A DNA stretch of 64,000 nt from Ulota crispa (lineage: Eukaryota > Streptophyta > Bryopsida > Orthotrichales > Orthotrichaceae), in contig OY987252.1 in NCBI GenBank assembly GCA_963920765.1, positions 2,403,966-2,467,965 on the forward strand, written 5' to 3'. Numbering within the stretch: position 1 is the first letter of the stretch; the number at the start of each line of letters is the position of its first letter. Both the position numbers and the translations under genes were made by a program. The notes beneath the pieces are model-generated. The model worked only from the letters and a program-made list of their open reading frames with translations, was not told the DNA's origin and searched no databases. Positions 11,721 to 22,589 of this stretch are shown in pieces.

Positions 11721-12179
11721 TGGTATTGCCATGGTTCAATGTGATGAACATCCAATTCCTATTGTTCATGGCAATTGTTAGGTGAGTTTTAATAACGCCC
11801 AAAAAAGCTGATTGAGCAATTTAAAGCTTTTGTGTTTATTTATTTATTTATTTACATCTTGAGCCTAGGGGCTAGTAAATAGAAACTTGGAGGGGTTCGG
11901 AGAACCAGAGAGGGCCAAGAACCTGGAGGAGTTGGAGAGCCTAGAGAAGTCTAGAGAACCAGAATAGTGCCAAGGATTGGTGGGTATTGAGCAAGCCTAA
12001 ATCCAATTGGCCATGATCTAGGTATTGAAGGTCGGGGTCCTGGTGTAGGAGGTAGGGCTAGGCAACTATTTCAGCTATAGGTTGAGGGGATTTTGCAAGT
12101 ACAATGGCAAGGAGGCTATAGCTCCAAGAGCTAAGTGAGTGTGAGTGTTCTAGAGGACCAAGAGAGAGAATAAATAGTG

Positions 12180-12570
12180 ATTTAGCAAAATGCAAGGTTG
12201 AGCTCAAAGAAGTGTGTCAAGAATCCACAAAATGTAAGAGGCTAAGTCTAGCAAAATGCAAGGCTCAAAGAGAGGAATAAGCAATGACTAGCAAATTTGC
12301 AAGACTGAGCAAAATGCTGAGAGCTGTGGGAGAGGGATTGACAAGAGACTAGCAAAATACCGTGAGCTGGGGGATTGACAAGAACAAGCAAAATGAGAGG
12401 TTGAGGATTCAACGGAGTTGAGGGAGCTAGCAGAGTGCCAAGAGCTGCAGTAGGAAAATTAACAAGAGGCTAGCAAAATGCAAGGCTGAGAACTCAAACG
12501 AACTGACAGGGAGCTAGCAAAGGGTGAGAGGTTAAGACTGGCAAAATGCAAGGTTGAGCTCAAGAGAGTA
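12180..12570. repeat. Degenerate minisatellite, CTAGCAAAATGCAAGGYTGAG
   Basis: About nine or ten irregular copies of a unit near 35-60 bp built around CTAGCAAAATGCAAGG, often followed by TTGAGCTCAA or GAGAGCTG. Copies are seen at about 12182, 12248, 12289, 12349, 12386, 12427, 12470, 12514 and 12539. The stretch just before (11875-12170) is purine-rich with GAGAACC/GGAGAGCC words and may be an older part of the array. A short TTTA microsatellite lies at about 11832-11855. Confidence 0.65.
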
Positions 12571-12705
12571 AATAGCAAAAGCCCCCCTTGTCTCTTTTAA
12601 TAATTGCATTTACTCCCACGTAGTTGGCCTTCACAAAATTGCAAACTAACAATACTAGGAATGCCTTCAATAATGAAGCTCTAAAATTTCCTCAATATTT
12701 CCAAC

Positions 12706-12942
12706 TTACTGCACATCCGCATCAACTACATTATTGTCACTTTGCCAATTCTTGCAAACTTGTCTGCATGTTGCCGCCATGTCACTGTTTGCGGTCTTCA
12801 ATTTCAGTTCCATAGGGATTGCCTGGTAATGATGACTAGAAGAGTACATGGATTTGTACAAAGTGGCAAATGGTTCTAGTCCTTTGATCGTGTCTACAAC
12901 TTCAAAAGCAACAATGATTCTCACTTGCTCTTCTAGTCTCAC
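12706..12942 (-). pseudogene. Coding-like exon downstream of copy 2
   Basis: A 78-codon open frame with protein-like composition: EEQVRIIVAFEVVDTIKGLE, then TLYKSMYSSSHHYQAIPMEL and a Cys- and Lys-containing end. It sits downstream, on the same strand, of the duplicated exon at 13420-14100 and may belong to the same dead gene. I do not recognise the family. Confidence 0.35.
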
Positions 12943-13419
12943 TTCTTGAAGCGCCCATTTTCCAAAGTTAGATAGAACTTAAAGGCCAACAAGAAATGTG
13001 AATTGGGTTCTCCTACCTCTTTGACAATGTTGCTTGTGGTAAAGTTCCCTCTCTCCCTCCCGTTGCATTGTCACTTCTTCATATCAATTGTACACATGAC
13101 GTCAGTTAAGCAAAGGCATTGGATACAACAATTATTTCCACATAATGTTTCTAGTCCTCAAATACATGGAGTACAGTCACATAGTACGCTTGTTCATTTA
13201 GAGAGGGACAAGTATACTGTCACATAACAAAGGCCAAGCTGAAGACCACAACCTCATTCTTCACCCTCCGTGTAATCCAAAGGATAAACATTCCATCCAA
13301 TCACATAAAACATAAGACAATTAACTGTGCCATTACTTTGAAAAATCAAATTTATGAATAACATTCACACTCCAACATCTCTTAGCTTCCATGCAAAGTT
13401 CAAGGCTGTCAAAGATTGC

Positions 13420-14100
13420 GGACCCATATGTGAGTGCTCAAACCTCCCCCTTTTGAGGTAAATGCAGGCACAATTGGGATCAAGGGCTTTACCCCTGCAA
13501 AAAGAACATAACTAAAGAGCATAAGAGGGGGGTTTGGGTTGCAAAATTCCAACAAAGAGATGACTTCCAAACAATGGATCTTTTCCTAATCACTCTGCAA
13601 CATACAATGATGAGCAAAACAATGAAATTTACCTTTGAATTGGAAGTTGAAATTATTTGGCTAATTGAAATAGAAAGTAGTAGAAATCATACCTTGTCAT
13701 GGGATTCTAAGTACCCTATAGCTTGGTTGTTGATGGCCTCCATTCTCCCTTGGGTGCAAATATGGATGGTGTCAAAATGGTTGGTAATTGACTCTATTTT
13801 AGAGACAAACAATCACAGCTTGCCAGGGGTTTGTCCTAACAAGAACCCTCTAGTGGATCAATCTAAAACCTGTGGTTGTAACAAATAATCACAATGTCCT
13901 ATGGATTTCAAGACGGGCTTAAAGGCTTCCATAAGCACTTCTAAATGATCACAATAATGTTAAGGAAGATGGGAAGCAACTCCTTGACCAATTAGTGGGT
14001 AGGATATGACAACTTGCTATCCTGAATACCAAGCTATGATGCAAAACAAAATGTTGACTAGAACATAGGAGCTCATGGTTCTAGGTGATCCAAAAATTAG
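13420..14100 (-). pseudogene. Decayed exon region, copy 2 of a duplicated gene
   Basis: The minus strand from about 13810 reads SKIESITNHFDTIHI, CTQGRMEAINNQAIGYLES and HDK, followed directly by GTATGATTTC, a good splice donor. A second possible exon begins after TTTTTGCAG near 13498 (CACIYLKRGRFEHSH). The same architecture, diverged, is at 10957-11720. Flanking noncoding DNA also aligns, so a genomic segment rather than only a coding exon was duplicated. Confidence 0.5.
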
Positions 14101-14149
14101 TATTGAAACCTTACCTTTAAATAGCAATTGTCAAATAATTTGCTTGAGG

Positions 14150-14236
14150 CCAAAAAAAGTTGGTGAGTATTACCAATACTACACCTAGAAAGAGGCATTT
14201 GAGACAAAAACGTGAAATCTTTCTTACAATCACCCA
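14150..14236 (-). repeat. Lone end of the 15.7-kb MITE family
   Basis: The reverse complement of this stretch (CTTGGGTGATTGTAAGAAAG, then TCTCAAA, CTAGGTGTAGTATTGG and TAATACT) matches the left end of the element at 15666 along about 80 bp. No matching opposite end was found, so this is a truncated or rearranged copy. Confidence 0.55.
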
Positions 14237-14269
14237 AGTAGAAAGTTTTTTTCATGACAAAGCGCACCC

Positions 14270-15026
14270 TGATTAGAGAGCTTGGGATAGACTAGATCTA
14301 TTTCTTGAAGTCTCTTTCATTAAGCTTGATGTTGAAGACATCTCTAGAAGAGTTGTTGCACTAGAAATGGAAAATGCAATACCATTGGATTCAATTGCAC
14401 CAATGTTTGAACAATTTCAAAAATGGCTTGCTCAAAAAACCGCAGTAGGACAGATCTTGTTCAAGCAAAGATTGTGAAAGCTTATTGGCGGAAAGATGAG
14501 TTGTGGCAATTTTACCAAAACTTTAACTTTTGTTTGACGGTTCTTAGTACGTATTGAAATGCTCTGCAATATTACAAACCTCATTCACTATCAGTAAGAA
14601 TTTCCAATATTTAAATAAATTTGTTTTTCAAAGCATTTATATTTAAATACCAAATGCTCTCATACTCATTGTGAATCAAAACAATTTTCTTATTATTATT
14701 GAATTGTAATATGATTTCTTTGGTGGAATTGCTTTTCTTTGTTAGTTTCATATAAATTTATATTTATTCATTTATGTGTTTCTTGATTCTCAAAATGGTA
14801 GGTACGTACAAGTGTAGAATTGCAAGAGCTTCAAACCGTTGATTGGAATGCCAAGGCCAATGGTACCCCATTCCCGCTATCCAAAGTAACCTACAAATTT
14901 GGTTTAGACGGACCAAGACTTTTTGATGAAGTTCAAGAATTCCATGAGATAGACACTATTAACTGTGGAGGTCCTATATGGAGCTTCTTGTGCTCATGCT
15001 GGAGTCAATTTTGGAATGATGCCTAG
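14270..15026 (+). pseudogene. Two coding-like exons, unknown product
   Basis: At 14280-14480 the plus strand reads AWDRLDLFLEVSFIKLDVED and VVALEMENAIPLDSIAPM, a plausible acidic helical exon. At about 14800-15030, after an AG, it reads ELQTVDWNAKANGTPFPLSK, then KFGLDGPRLFDEVQEFHEID and IWSFLCSCWSQFWNDA, ending at TAG|GTAAAT, which would be a donor if the stop was once a Gln or Trp codon. The exons precede the HECT-like exon at 16731 on the same strand and may be the same gene. No domain was recognised in them. Confidence 0.35.
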
Positions 15027-15665
15027 GTAAATCAATTTGATTTGTATTAAAAATTTAGAAATAAGGCTATAAGTATTATATGTAGTTGAATCTAGTAAAT
15101 TCTTGTAGATTGAATTATAGATATGTTTAGTCATTACTCTTGCAAAATGCAATATGGTATAAAAGGTTGATGTTTTTGATTATCAAAAAAGCTATAATTT
15201 AGAAGCAGTAGGTAGTGTCACTTATGTGTTTACAAACTAGAGTTACTTTTGTTAGTAGTTGGTTTGAATACTATTAGCAATTGTGCTTTGCATGATTAGC
15301 AATTACTGTCTTGGTTATTAGTAGTTGAGCAATGTGAGTACCATGGATGCATACCGATTGAGGTGTTAAAGGGTTTTCAGATTGAGCAATGTGTAAGATT
15401 GTCAATTGGGTGTAGTGTTTATCAATTAGAAAGATTAGTTGCAATTGTGTTTTCCATGCAAATATATGGATCTATATTTTCCATGAGCTATGGTGGACAG
15501 ATGCATTTTTTGAGGCCACTATTGCAAACACTGCTATCTGACAACTACAAAACCAAGAATCTAGAGCTGTTTTGATTACTACTATTTTTAATGCCAAGGT
15601 ATGGGCAGCAAGTCAATTGACCAATGACCTTATCATCTATAGCCCTAGCCATTGCATGTGTTCCT

Positions 15666-16406
15666 GGGTAGTTGCAAGAAACACTTCATAGTTTTATCTC
15701 AAACACCCTTAAAACTAGTAGTACTAGGTAATACTATGAGCTTTTGAATTATATATTTTTTAAATAAAATAAAATATGGATAATTTGGAAACCACTTAAA
15801 ATAGCATACTGGTGAAAATTCAAACCTAGAAGTTTTTTACTCTAAAAGTTATGCACAAAAATAGAAGGACAAAAATTACCCACAAAAAGACAAATTCTTT
15901 TTTGCTCTTTAGAAAATAGTAAAGACATTCAAAAAAATCAAACAAAAATTGGCCATTTTTGCTCTATTCAAGACGCTTGTATTAATAGAATTGCTTCATT
16001 GGAAAAGTTTGTTTTCATTCTCCAATCATTGATCAAAGGTTGCCCACTTTCAAAGCATGTGGAAGGCAGAGAATTCACAATTTCCCAAAATCCTTCTAGA
16101 TAACCATGTAATGCTCTATGATGAACAACTTCCCTTATTTGTGGCATGAGATTTGCTTTTTTGGACCCAAAATAGTACTAAAAACCTCAAAATTGGCCAA
16201 GGTAGACACCTATTTGGGGGCTATTTAAAAGTTGTAAAGTAATTTAAAAAAAAACACAAAAATTATGGAAAGTCTGTAACTATGACATGTACCTTCTTCT
16301 GAAATTTCAGCTCAAAAGAACTTTTTGAGCAAAAGTTACAAGCCAAAAAGCACCTACAAGACGTGAAGGGGACAAAAAATAGTACAAGTGTTTCTTGCAA
16401 TCACCC
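15666..16406. mobile_element. MITE-like element with 21-bp terminal inverted repeats
   Basis: The left end GGGTAGTTGCAAGAAACACT plus T (15666-15686) matches the reverse complement of 16386-16406 at 19 of 21 positions. The 741-bp interior is AT-rich with no ORF. A related end occurs at 14150-14236, confirming a repeat family. It lies within the intron space of the possible HECT-like gene. Confidence 0.65.
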
Positions 16407-16529
16407 TCTTGAGGAGTGGGATTGATCAACAATTGATAAGTACAAATTTGACTATCATGCAATTAAACCATTGCATTGGATAGCCATCAAATCATTGATC
16501 ACCGCAAATGATGCTGAACAACATGCAAT

Positions 16530-17165
16530 TGCAAAAAATCTATCATGGGTGATATTGAGTTGTCGGACATTCTCATCCAAATGTCAAATATGAAAGGAAC
16601 CAAGTGCCCAAAGGACATCAAATTTTTCTTGGAGAAGTCATCTACATTATTGTGGTCTCTAATCATAGAGCATGTCTTCCGCTCAACACAACACAATATT
16701 TAGAGTTTGCATATTGGATTTTGATTTCCTATGGCATCTTGCACACCATCAAATGCCTTCATTTCCAAGCAAACAAGTAAGAGCATGAGCATGACGTTAT
16801 CTCAGATTTTACCGAAGAGTATAGATGGGACTTTTGGCGCCAAAACTGGAGTGGATGCACAAAGCTTTTGTAAAATGTGTCACTTTCAAAACATGGACAA
16901 CAATGCAATCAACTATTTCAAGAGAGTTGTTACAAAGATGACCCACTTGCAAAGGTATAAGCTCAACAAGTTTATCATTGACAATGACTTTTTTGCTTAT
17001 GAGCCAGTTGCAATTATTGGAGGCCCATCAACAGTGGAGGATGATAGGTTCCTTGAAGCTTCTACTTGCTTACGGACAATGACAATCCCAAATTATTCCA
17101 ATGAGGAGGCAATAGCTGCAAAATTGAATTACGCTTGTGCCCATATCAAGTATGGGAATGCATAA
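16530..17165 (+). pseudogene. HECT-type E3 ligase C-lobe-like exons
   Basis: The 16731-17165 frame ends with EASTCLRTMTIPNYSNEEAI followed by AAKLNYA. This matches the end of HECT domains, where a Ser/His-Thr-Cys-Phe motif holds the ubiquitin-accepting Cys and is followed by LPxYxxxExLxxKLxxAI. Upstream, FKRVVTKMTHLQRYKLNKFI fits the stretch before it only loosely. A preceding piece at 16530-16700 reads GDIELSDILIQMSNMKGTKC and KDIKFFLEKSSTLLWSLI. If correct it would transfer ubiquitin to substrates. Phe after the Cys is replaced by Leu, and no N-lobe is visible, so the call is tentative. Confidence 0.4.
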
Positions 17166-17454
17166 ACCAAGTTGAAACATTAACCTTTTAGTTTGAAATT
17201 GAAATGTAACGTGATTATTAAATTGCTCAAATTGTTTGCCTAATGCAAATTTGTTCAAATGAATTTACGAACAATTAGAGATTCACCAATAACTCAAAAG
17301 TGAAGTAAGAAAATTGTAATTATATTATATTGTTTCAACATTTAAGATTTTGTAATCATGCTTTGGCATGTATTTCAAATATGTTGTACATGCATTGTTA
17401 AAATCATTTCATTACCCTATTATAAGCTTTGTGAAATATGACTTGTTTTTTTAG

Positions 17455-17574
17455 GGCAAATCAACATTTTCAATGTATCAATTGCAAATAGGAAGTTGAT
17501 GGGCAGAGACTTGAAGTTGGTGGGCCTAATCTTAAAGGTCGTGAGCATACATTTGAAGTGGACGAGTGCACAGG
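17455..17574 (+). other. Short coding-like exon candidate
   Basis: After a TTTTTTAG acceptor the plus strand reads QHFQCINCK, a stop, then EVDGQRLEVGGPNLKGREHT and FEVDECT, followed by GTATGAG, a good donor. The CxxC pair and the clean donor suggest a real former exon. It is too short to name. Confidence 0.3.
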
Positions 17575-17579
17575 TATGA

Positions 17580-19290
17580 GTTTCTTGAAATGCATTATAG
17601 ATTTAGTGCCTAGCATTTTGCTGAAACTTATTTTTCACCTAAGAGACCTCTTTGAGTCTGTTGGTGATTGGGTTCTCAAAAAAAGTGTGCTCCAAAAACA
17701 TCTCTAGGTTTTTTTAATAGGAGGGTGACTAGAGTGATGTCTCTTGGACTTGTAATACTTTGAAGTTTAATCAATTTTGAAGATTGATGCGGTGATAAAT
17801 TTATGACAATTGATTTGGTGATAAATTTGTGGATGTGAATGTGGTGATAAATTTGTAAAGGTGAATGTGGTGACATTTTTCATCCCTACCTACCTAAAAT
17901 TAGATCACGATGGAAGTATGTCAACCTTCATATTTCCAAATTTGAATACATATGTTTTAACTTGCAAAACAATAATCCATTACTTAACAAACAATACTTT
18001 CATGGCTCCAATTTTTAAATCAACTTTAACAATTATAAGGATTTCTTAGGAAGTTTGACTTGGCATTATGTAAGCCTGCATGTGCATGTGCTTGATGAGC
18101 ACAATAGCCTGCAATTAGATAATATGCTATCAAAATGAAGTAAAATCCATTATGTTCCAGTTTTGAAGAATTTTTTGCTAATACATTTATTCCAAATTCA
18201 TTCACTTCACTTGGAACATTTAAGAAATCACATATGGTCTTTGAGACTTTGACAATCAAAAAATTGCACTAAATGTTGTGCAAAACATCACTAATCTAAT
18301 AGGCTAGGACTTAGAGTTGGTTTGTGCTGTGCATTTTTTTTCAATATGCTTTGGATCATGTTTTTTTTGCCCAAATTTTAGGGGTACAAAGGCTCAATAT
18401 CTTGCCTGCTCTGGCATATGAAAATGATAGAAAAAAATCACAACCTTGTCTCTAAGAAAACATTTTTTATACTTTAAAAACACTTGTCAAATAATTGCAT
18501 GACATAATGTACAAAAACAGATTTTCAAAGACAAATGATGGGTGAGTTCATATTTATCCAGTTCATGAACTTACAAGAGGCTTGAATAGATGCTGGGAGA
18601 GGTCCAATAATTTACTTGTTAAATCCTAGATCCATTTGTGCATATCTTGCTCATCAACCCAAAGTCACTTTCGCAAATGCCTTGGCAACAAACTAGAGTT
18701 TGAAAGCCGGAGCAACTAACATATAAGTTAGGAGCACCTATAAACATCAAACTTAGGGTTTTGAACATGATGACTATTAATAAACAACTAGCAAATTGTA
18801 GGATCCTATTAGTAACGAAAAAAAATGAGTTTGCACTTTTGAATGTATTATTTAGATATTGTGAGAATAAAGTTGTGAATTTTTAAAGAGCAAATTGCTA
18901 TTGCACCCATAACCACTTTTAAGATTTCATGTTCACATCTTGTACATCCTTGTCATTACATCTATTCATTTCCACAGCTTTTCCAAGATTTCAAAGGTGA
19001 TAGTTATGGGGACATTGATGCTTATGGGTGTTCCTACCTTATAATGCGTAATTCATCAATACTTGTAGTTCTTTGATCAAGTACTTTTTACCAAAACCGC
19101 TTCAAAACTGCCATTTCTAGTACAAGTACCAATTTTTTTTTATGTTTCCATTTGGATAAGTGTAACCACAAGATCTTGTAGTATAGTAGATTCAAAATAA
19201 GTGGAAAAAAACTTCAAAAATTTCTACCATGTAGGTTGTTAGATAATTGAATTTGAATTGATGAAAAAAACAATTTTTGTCCCTCCACAA
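17580..19290. other. AT-rich stretch without recognisable genes
   Basis: About 1.7 kb of AT-rich DNA. Short open frames on both strands lack protein-like composition. Near 17760-17875 a short degenerate direct repeat (GTGATAAATTTGTGGATGTG-type words) is present. Nothing else is supported here. Confidence 0.5.
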
Positions 19291-19299
19291 ATCAAGGCA

Positions 19300-19690
19300 G
19301 TTGCACTTCAGAAGGTCATACTTGTTTGGAAAAAATTCTAGAGTGATTGTAACTCTTTGGATTCATTCTACAAGGCAAGTTGAATACATACTTGAAAATG
19401 TTCAAGTCATTTGGAATTGTACAGTACATCAGGTAAAATAGTAAGTAAGAAGTAGAGAATGATTTAAAACACTAATGTGTTGAGAATGAAATTATAGAAA
19501 TGGAAAATGCTTATCTCAATGGTTCCAATGTTGCAATAACCAATTTACACTCTTTATCTTTGTTTTTCCCTCAAAACATTAAAAAACAAGCAACATACAA
19601 CCCTTCAAAGTTTGTTTTACAGGTCATACTCAATATCTACCCGCAAACTAAAAGTTCTCATAACTTTCATCTCATCAATTGAAATTCAGG
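19300..19690 (+). repeat. Interspersed repeat, copy related to 31.3-31.7 kb
   Basis: The words TGAAATTATAGAAATGG, AAAATGCTTATC, AATGTTGCAATAACCAATYT and CATCTCATCAATTGAAATTC occur in the same order and spacing at 31480-31680. The two copies differ at perhaps one base in four. In the other copy inverted ends are visible. Here they are not, so this one is truncated. Confidence 0.5.
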
Positions 19691-20130
19691 GTTGCTAGTG
19701 GGCGAGCTTGTGAGCCTATAAGCCTATGAGCGGGAAGTTTTTTCCTTCAAAAAAGTTCATGGGAACCTATAACCGTGCATTTAGGGTGATTTCAGAAGTG
19801 GATAATGCCTATGACCGTGGGATTAGGGTGATTACAAGGATGAATAAGATTGCGTTATGTTTATGGAATTTTTATGGGAATAGAGGTGTCAAAATAAAAA
19901 TAGCAATATAAACAAGCTTCCATACTTGACAAGGTCTTACAATAACGTGAAAAATAGAGAAGAGAGTTGGGAGAAGACATTGTGCTCATAAAATAAACAA
20001 AGACAAACAAAACTCCAAAGAAGCTATGTATCCCAAAACAGAGATAACACCACTGAACTTCTAAAAACTCCTAAACATTAAGTACTACTAGAATTTGCAA
20101 TAGAGTTAGAAAAAATATGGTCCAAAGAAT
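19691..20130 (+). other. No clear gene; short Arg/Val-rich frame
   Basis: A 61-codon plus frame (19726-19911) contains two similar phrases, YNRAFRVISEVDNAYDR and GIRVITRMNKIAL, reflecting a short internal DNA duplication (TTAGGGTGATT twice). I see no domain. It ends before the last exon of the methyltransferase-like relic on the opposite strand. Confidence 0.25.
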
Positions 20131-20167
20131 CTCTACCTCCTTCAGTTGCCATCACATCCATGAACTC

Positions 20168-21500
20168 TTAGACAACATCAAAGTACCTAGGAGCTTTCAT
20201 AGAAGGCTTCTTTGTACTAAATCTTGCAAAAGCATCTCCCATTTCCATTGCACAAGATGGATAGAAGATGGTCTTATTTGAACTAACCCAAACCTCATAA
20301 GTAGTCTTGTTTCTAGGTTTCTTCCTTTGGCTCATTTTTGCTTGGCTGAACAAATAGAATAAACACATGAAAAAATTTGTTAGCTAATGTCAAAATATAA
20401 TGAATGCTAAACAAGGATAGAGGTTACAATAAACACTTACTTACTAGGTTTAGTCTTGCGAACAAATTGCATTGGAACTATAACAGCCATATCTGGATCT
20501 TGAGACATTGGAGTCTCTGGTAATATCTCTGACTCTATCTCAACAAAAGCAGATGCAGCATTACAAACCTGAATCAATGGTCAAAGGAGAGCCTCAAATA
20601 TAGCACTGTCCACCTCTAATGCAAGTATACTGCGTCCACAAGCACGGCAAGTAGCAATATAAGCTCCTAAAAAATAACAAAAAAACCATGGAATTCAATA
20701 TCAAAGTGCTATAATGGATGCTAAACAAAAGAGAGGAATGAAGGAGAGACTAACCAGTTGATGCAGTACAGTCAACTATAACGTCCTCATACGCTGAAGC
20801 AGCTTCAATAAGCAGCAGATAAAAGCAAGCACCTCTCTCTTGAGGTCCTCTCCAAGGGATAGAGCCATGCTTTACCAGATCATTGAAACCAATCAGATTC
20901 ACATGCATGTCATCTTGCCCGACATCAAAAGAATTTAGCCTCTCCATTGCCTCGATGTAACGAAAAGCAAAATTTGACTGTATGCCCTTCCCTTGGTTCT
21001 TCACCAACAATGTAGCTGCAAATTTCTGGGTCTGCAAACAACCACACATTTTTTCATATTCAGAATAAAATACTACTCCAAAAAAACCAAAAGCTGAATG
21101 GAGGGGTATAGATAAAGATGAACTCACAGTCTTGAATGTGTCAATAGCAAAAGTCAAATGTAGACGATTTGTTGCCTGCCACTCCTTCACTTGCATAGCA
21201 TACATATTGCAATGTCCTGCAATACAAGACTTGGAGTGTATGCTGAAAGAGTGCACAACTATCAAAGCTCCGTCATCATGCAAATGCTTTTTGGCAAAAC
21301 TAAACGCAGCATTCATGAGATCATGTGTTTTGTCCAAATTCCAAGCAGGGATGTCTGCTGCCAAAGTAGAGATCATTGGAACTAGAAGGTTCTCCGGGCA
21401 ATCAACAAATAAAAGGTCAACAATGGCGTCATCATCAAGCATTTTTGCTGTACGTTGCCCTTTATCACCGGCAGCCTGCAAACGCGAGACAATGCATTGA
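20168..21500 (-). pseudogene. N4/N6-methyltransferase-like gene, catalytic region
   Basis: Minus-strand exons run as follows. Exon 21474-21128 (AKMLDDDAIVDLLFVDCPEN, then KKHLHDDGALIVVHSF) ends at GTGAGT. Exon about 21031-20755 (TQKFAATLLVKNQGKGIQSN to EDVIVDCTASTG) ends at GTTAGT. Exon 20666-20450 (AYIATCRACGRSILALEVDS) has an early TGA, and a last exon lies at 20345-20168. The order fits a beta-class N4/N6 methylase: a DPPY-like motif IV (here VDCP), then motif I with the AdoMet loop (DCTASTGA) and the acidic strand (LALEVD). The catalytic tetrapeptide is not canonical, so activity is doubtful even in an intact relative. Confidence 0.6.
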
Positions 21501-21589
21501 ATAATAGCCATAGATTAGAATGCAATAGAAATAATCTAATGAAAACACATTTACAAACAAAAATAAAGTGATTGTCAAGGTGGTAGAGA

Positions 21590-22200
21590 AAGAATGCACA
21601 CCTTCTTTAGGAAATCCATGACTTTGGTGTAGTTGTTTGGACCTTCAAGCTCCATATCCTCCACCACATTAGTCATGGAGACGTTCAAGATCATCTCATG
21701 CATGCTTGCATTGGCAACATCAGGTGCAAAGATTACTTATAATCCTTGGAAGATCATATCTTTGTCATCCGTTAGTTCAATTAGCAGCTCTTCCTCTTAA
21801 GAGCTTGCTAAGAGCAAGTATGCGTTTGTAAACCAAGGGTTTCCAAAGGAGCAACCTCATATGCAACAGACACTTCTTTTTTACCCTTTGCTCTGGCTTT
21901 TGGACCCTTCTCCTTCTCAGTAGCACGCTCTTCCATCTTCTTCCTCTTCTCCACCTCCTTTTCAGCCTTTTGTTTCACAATACACTTCTCTTTATGTGCT
22001 TTCTTTGTATCTTCTATAACGTGCTTCTCAATGGCTTTGGCTCTAGCCTTTTGATCCAATCCAGCAAACTCAGGTACATCCAAATCAAGAACGCTAACCT
22101 CGTCACATGATTTACAAAGTAATACCTCAGAAGGGTGCGTGAACTCAATGGGGCAATCTAAATACCAACCACCGCCATCCAAATGAGTAGTGGTATAAGT
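21590..22200 (-). pseudogene. Methyltransferase-like gene, Lys/Glu-rich middle exons
   Basis: The exon at about 22200-21800 reads GGGWYLDCPIEFTHPSEVLL, then a Cys pair (CKSCDE), DLDVPEFAGLDQKARAKAIE and a long Lys/Glu coiled region with a basic nuclear-signal-like run. A frameshift near 21790 moves to a second frame (EEEELLIELTDDKDMIFQGL, TAA, VIFAPDVANASMHEMILNVS, MELEGPNNYTKVMDFLKK) that ends at a GTGTGC donor at about 21600. The shift and stop mark it as broken. It joins the catalytic exons on the same strand. Confidence 0.5.
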
Positions 22201-22589
22201 TTTCAGCTAGTTAGGTGTGTAGATACACTCAAATGAGCTACAATCTAGCCAAGAGGATAGAAATGGTGGTAAGGAATCACAAGAAAGTATAGATTTTTTG
22301 ACCAATTTGTGCTTGAAGTATTTGCAAACAATAAATGTAGAAGTCAAAAAGAATGCCAAGGAGATTGAGGTCATCACATACCATCATCTATAAAGTCATT
22401 GCAACCATTAAACTCAAATAGAATTACAAAATGAAATGTCTAATGTAGCCTTAGAAACAAATGACAAAAACAGATGGAATCATGGAACAAGGCATCGTAC
22501 GGAGGTGGCATCCATCCACAGAACAAGGCACAAAAAATGCAAATGAGGCAGACGTTGCTAAAATGATAAATTTATAAGAGACCACATTT

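Noticed and set aside
21132..21500. Plus-strand 122-codon frame
   Set aside because: Antisense of the methyltransferase-like exon; composition is Cys/Ser-rich and unlike a protein.
20750..21511. A single intact 253-codon methyltransferase-like CDS
   Set aside because: The continuous frame runs through an intron: a GTGAGT donor at 21127 and a TTTGCAG acceptor near 21032 flank a low-quality middle (SSSLSIPLHSAFGFFGVVFY) that reads as intron.
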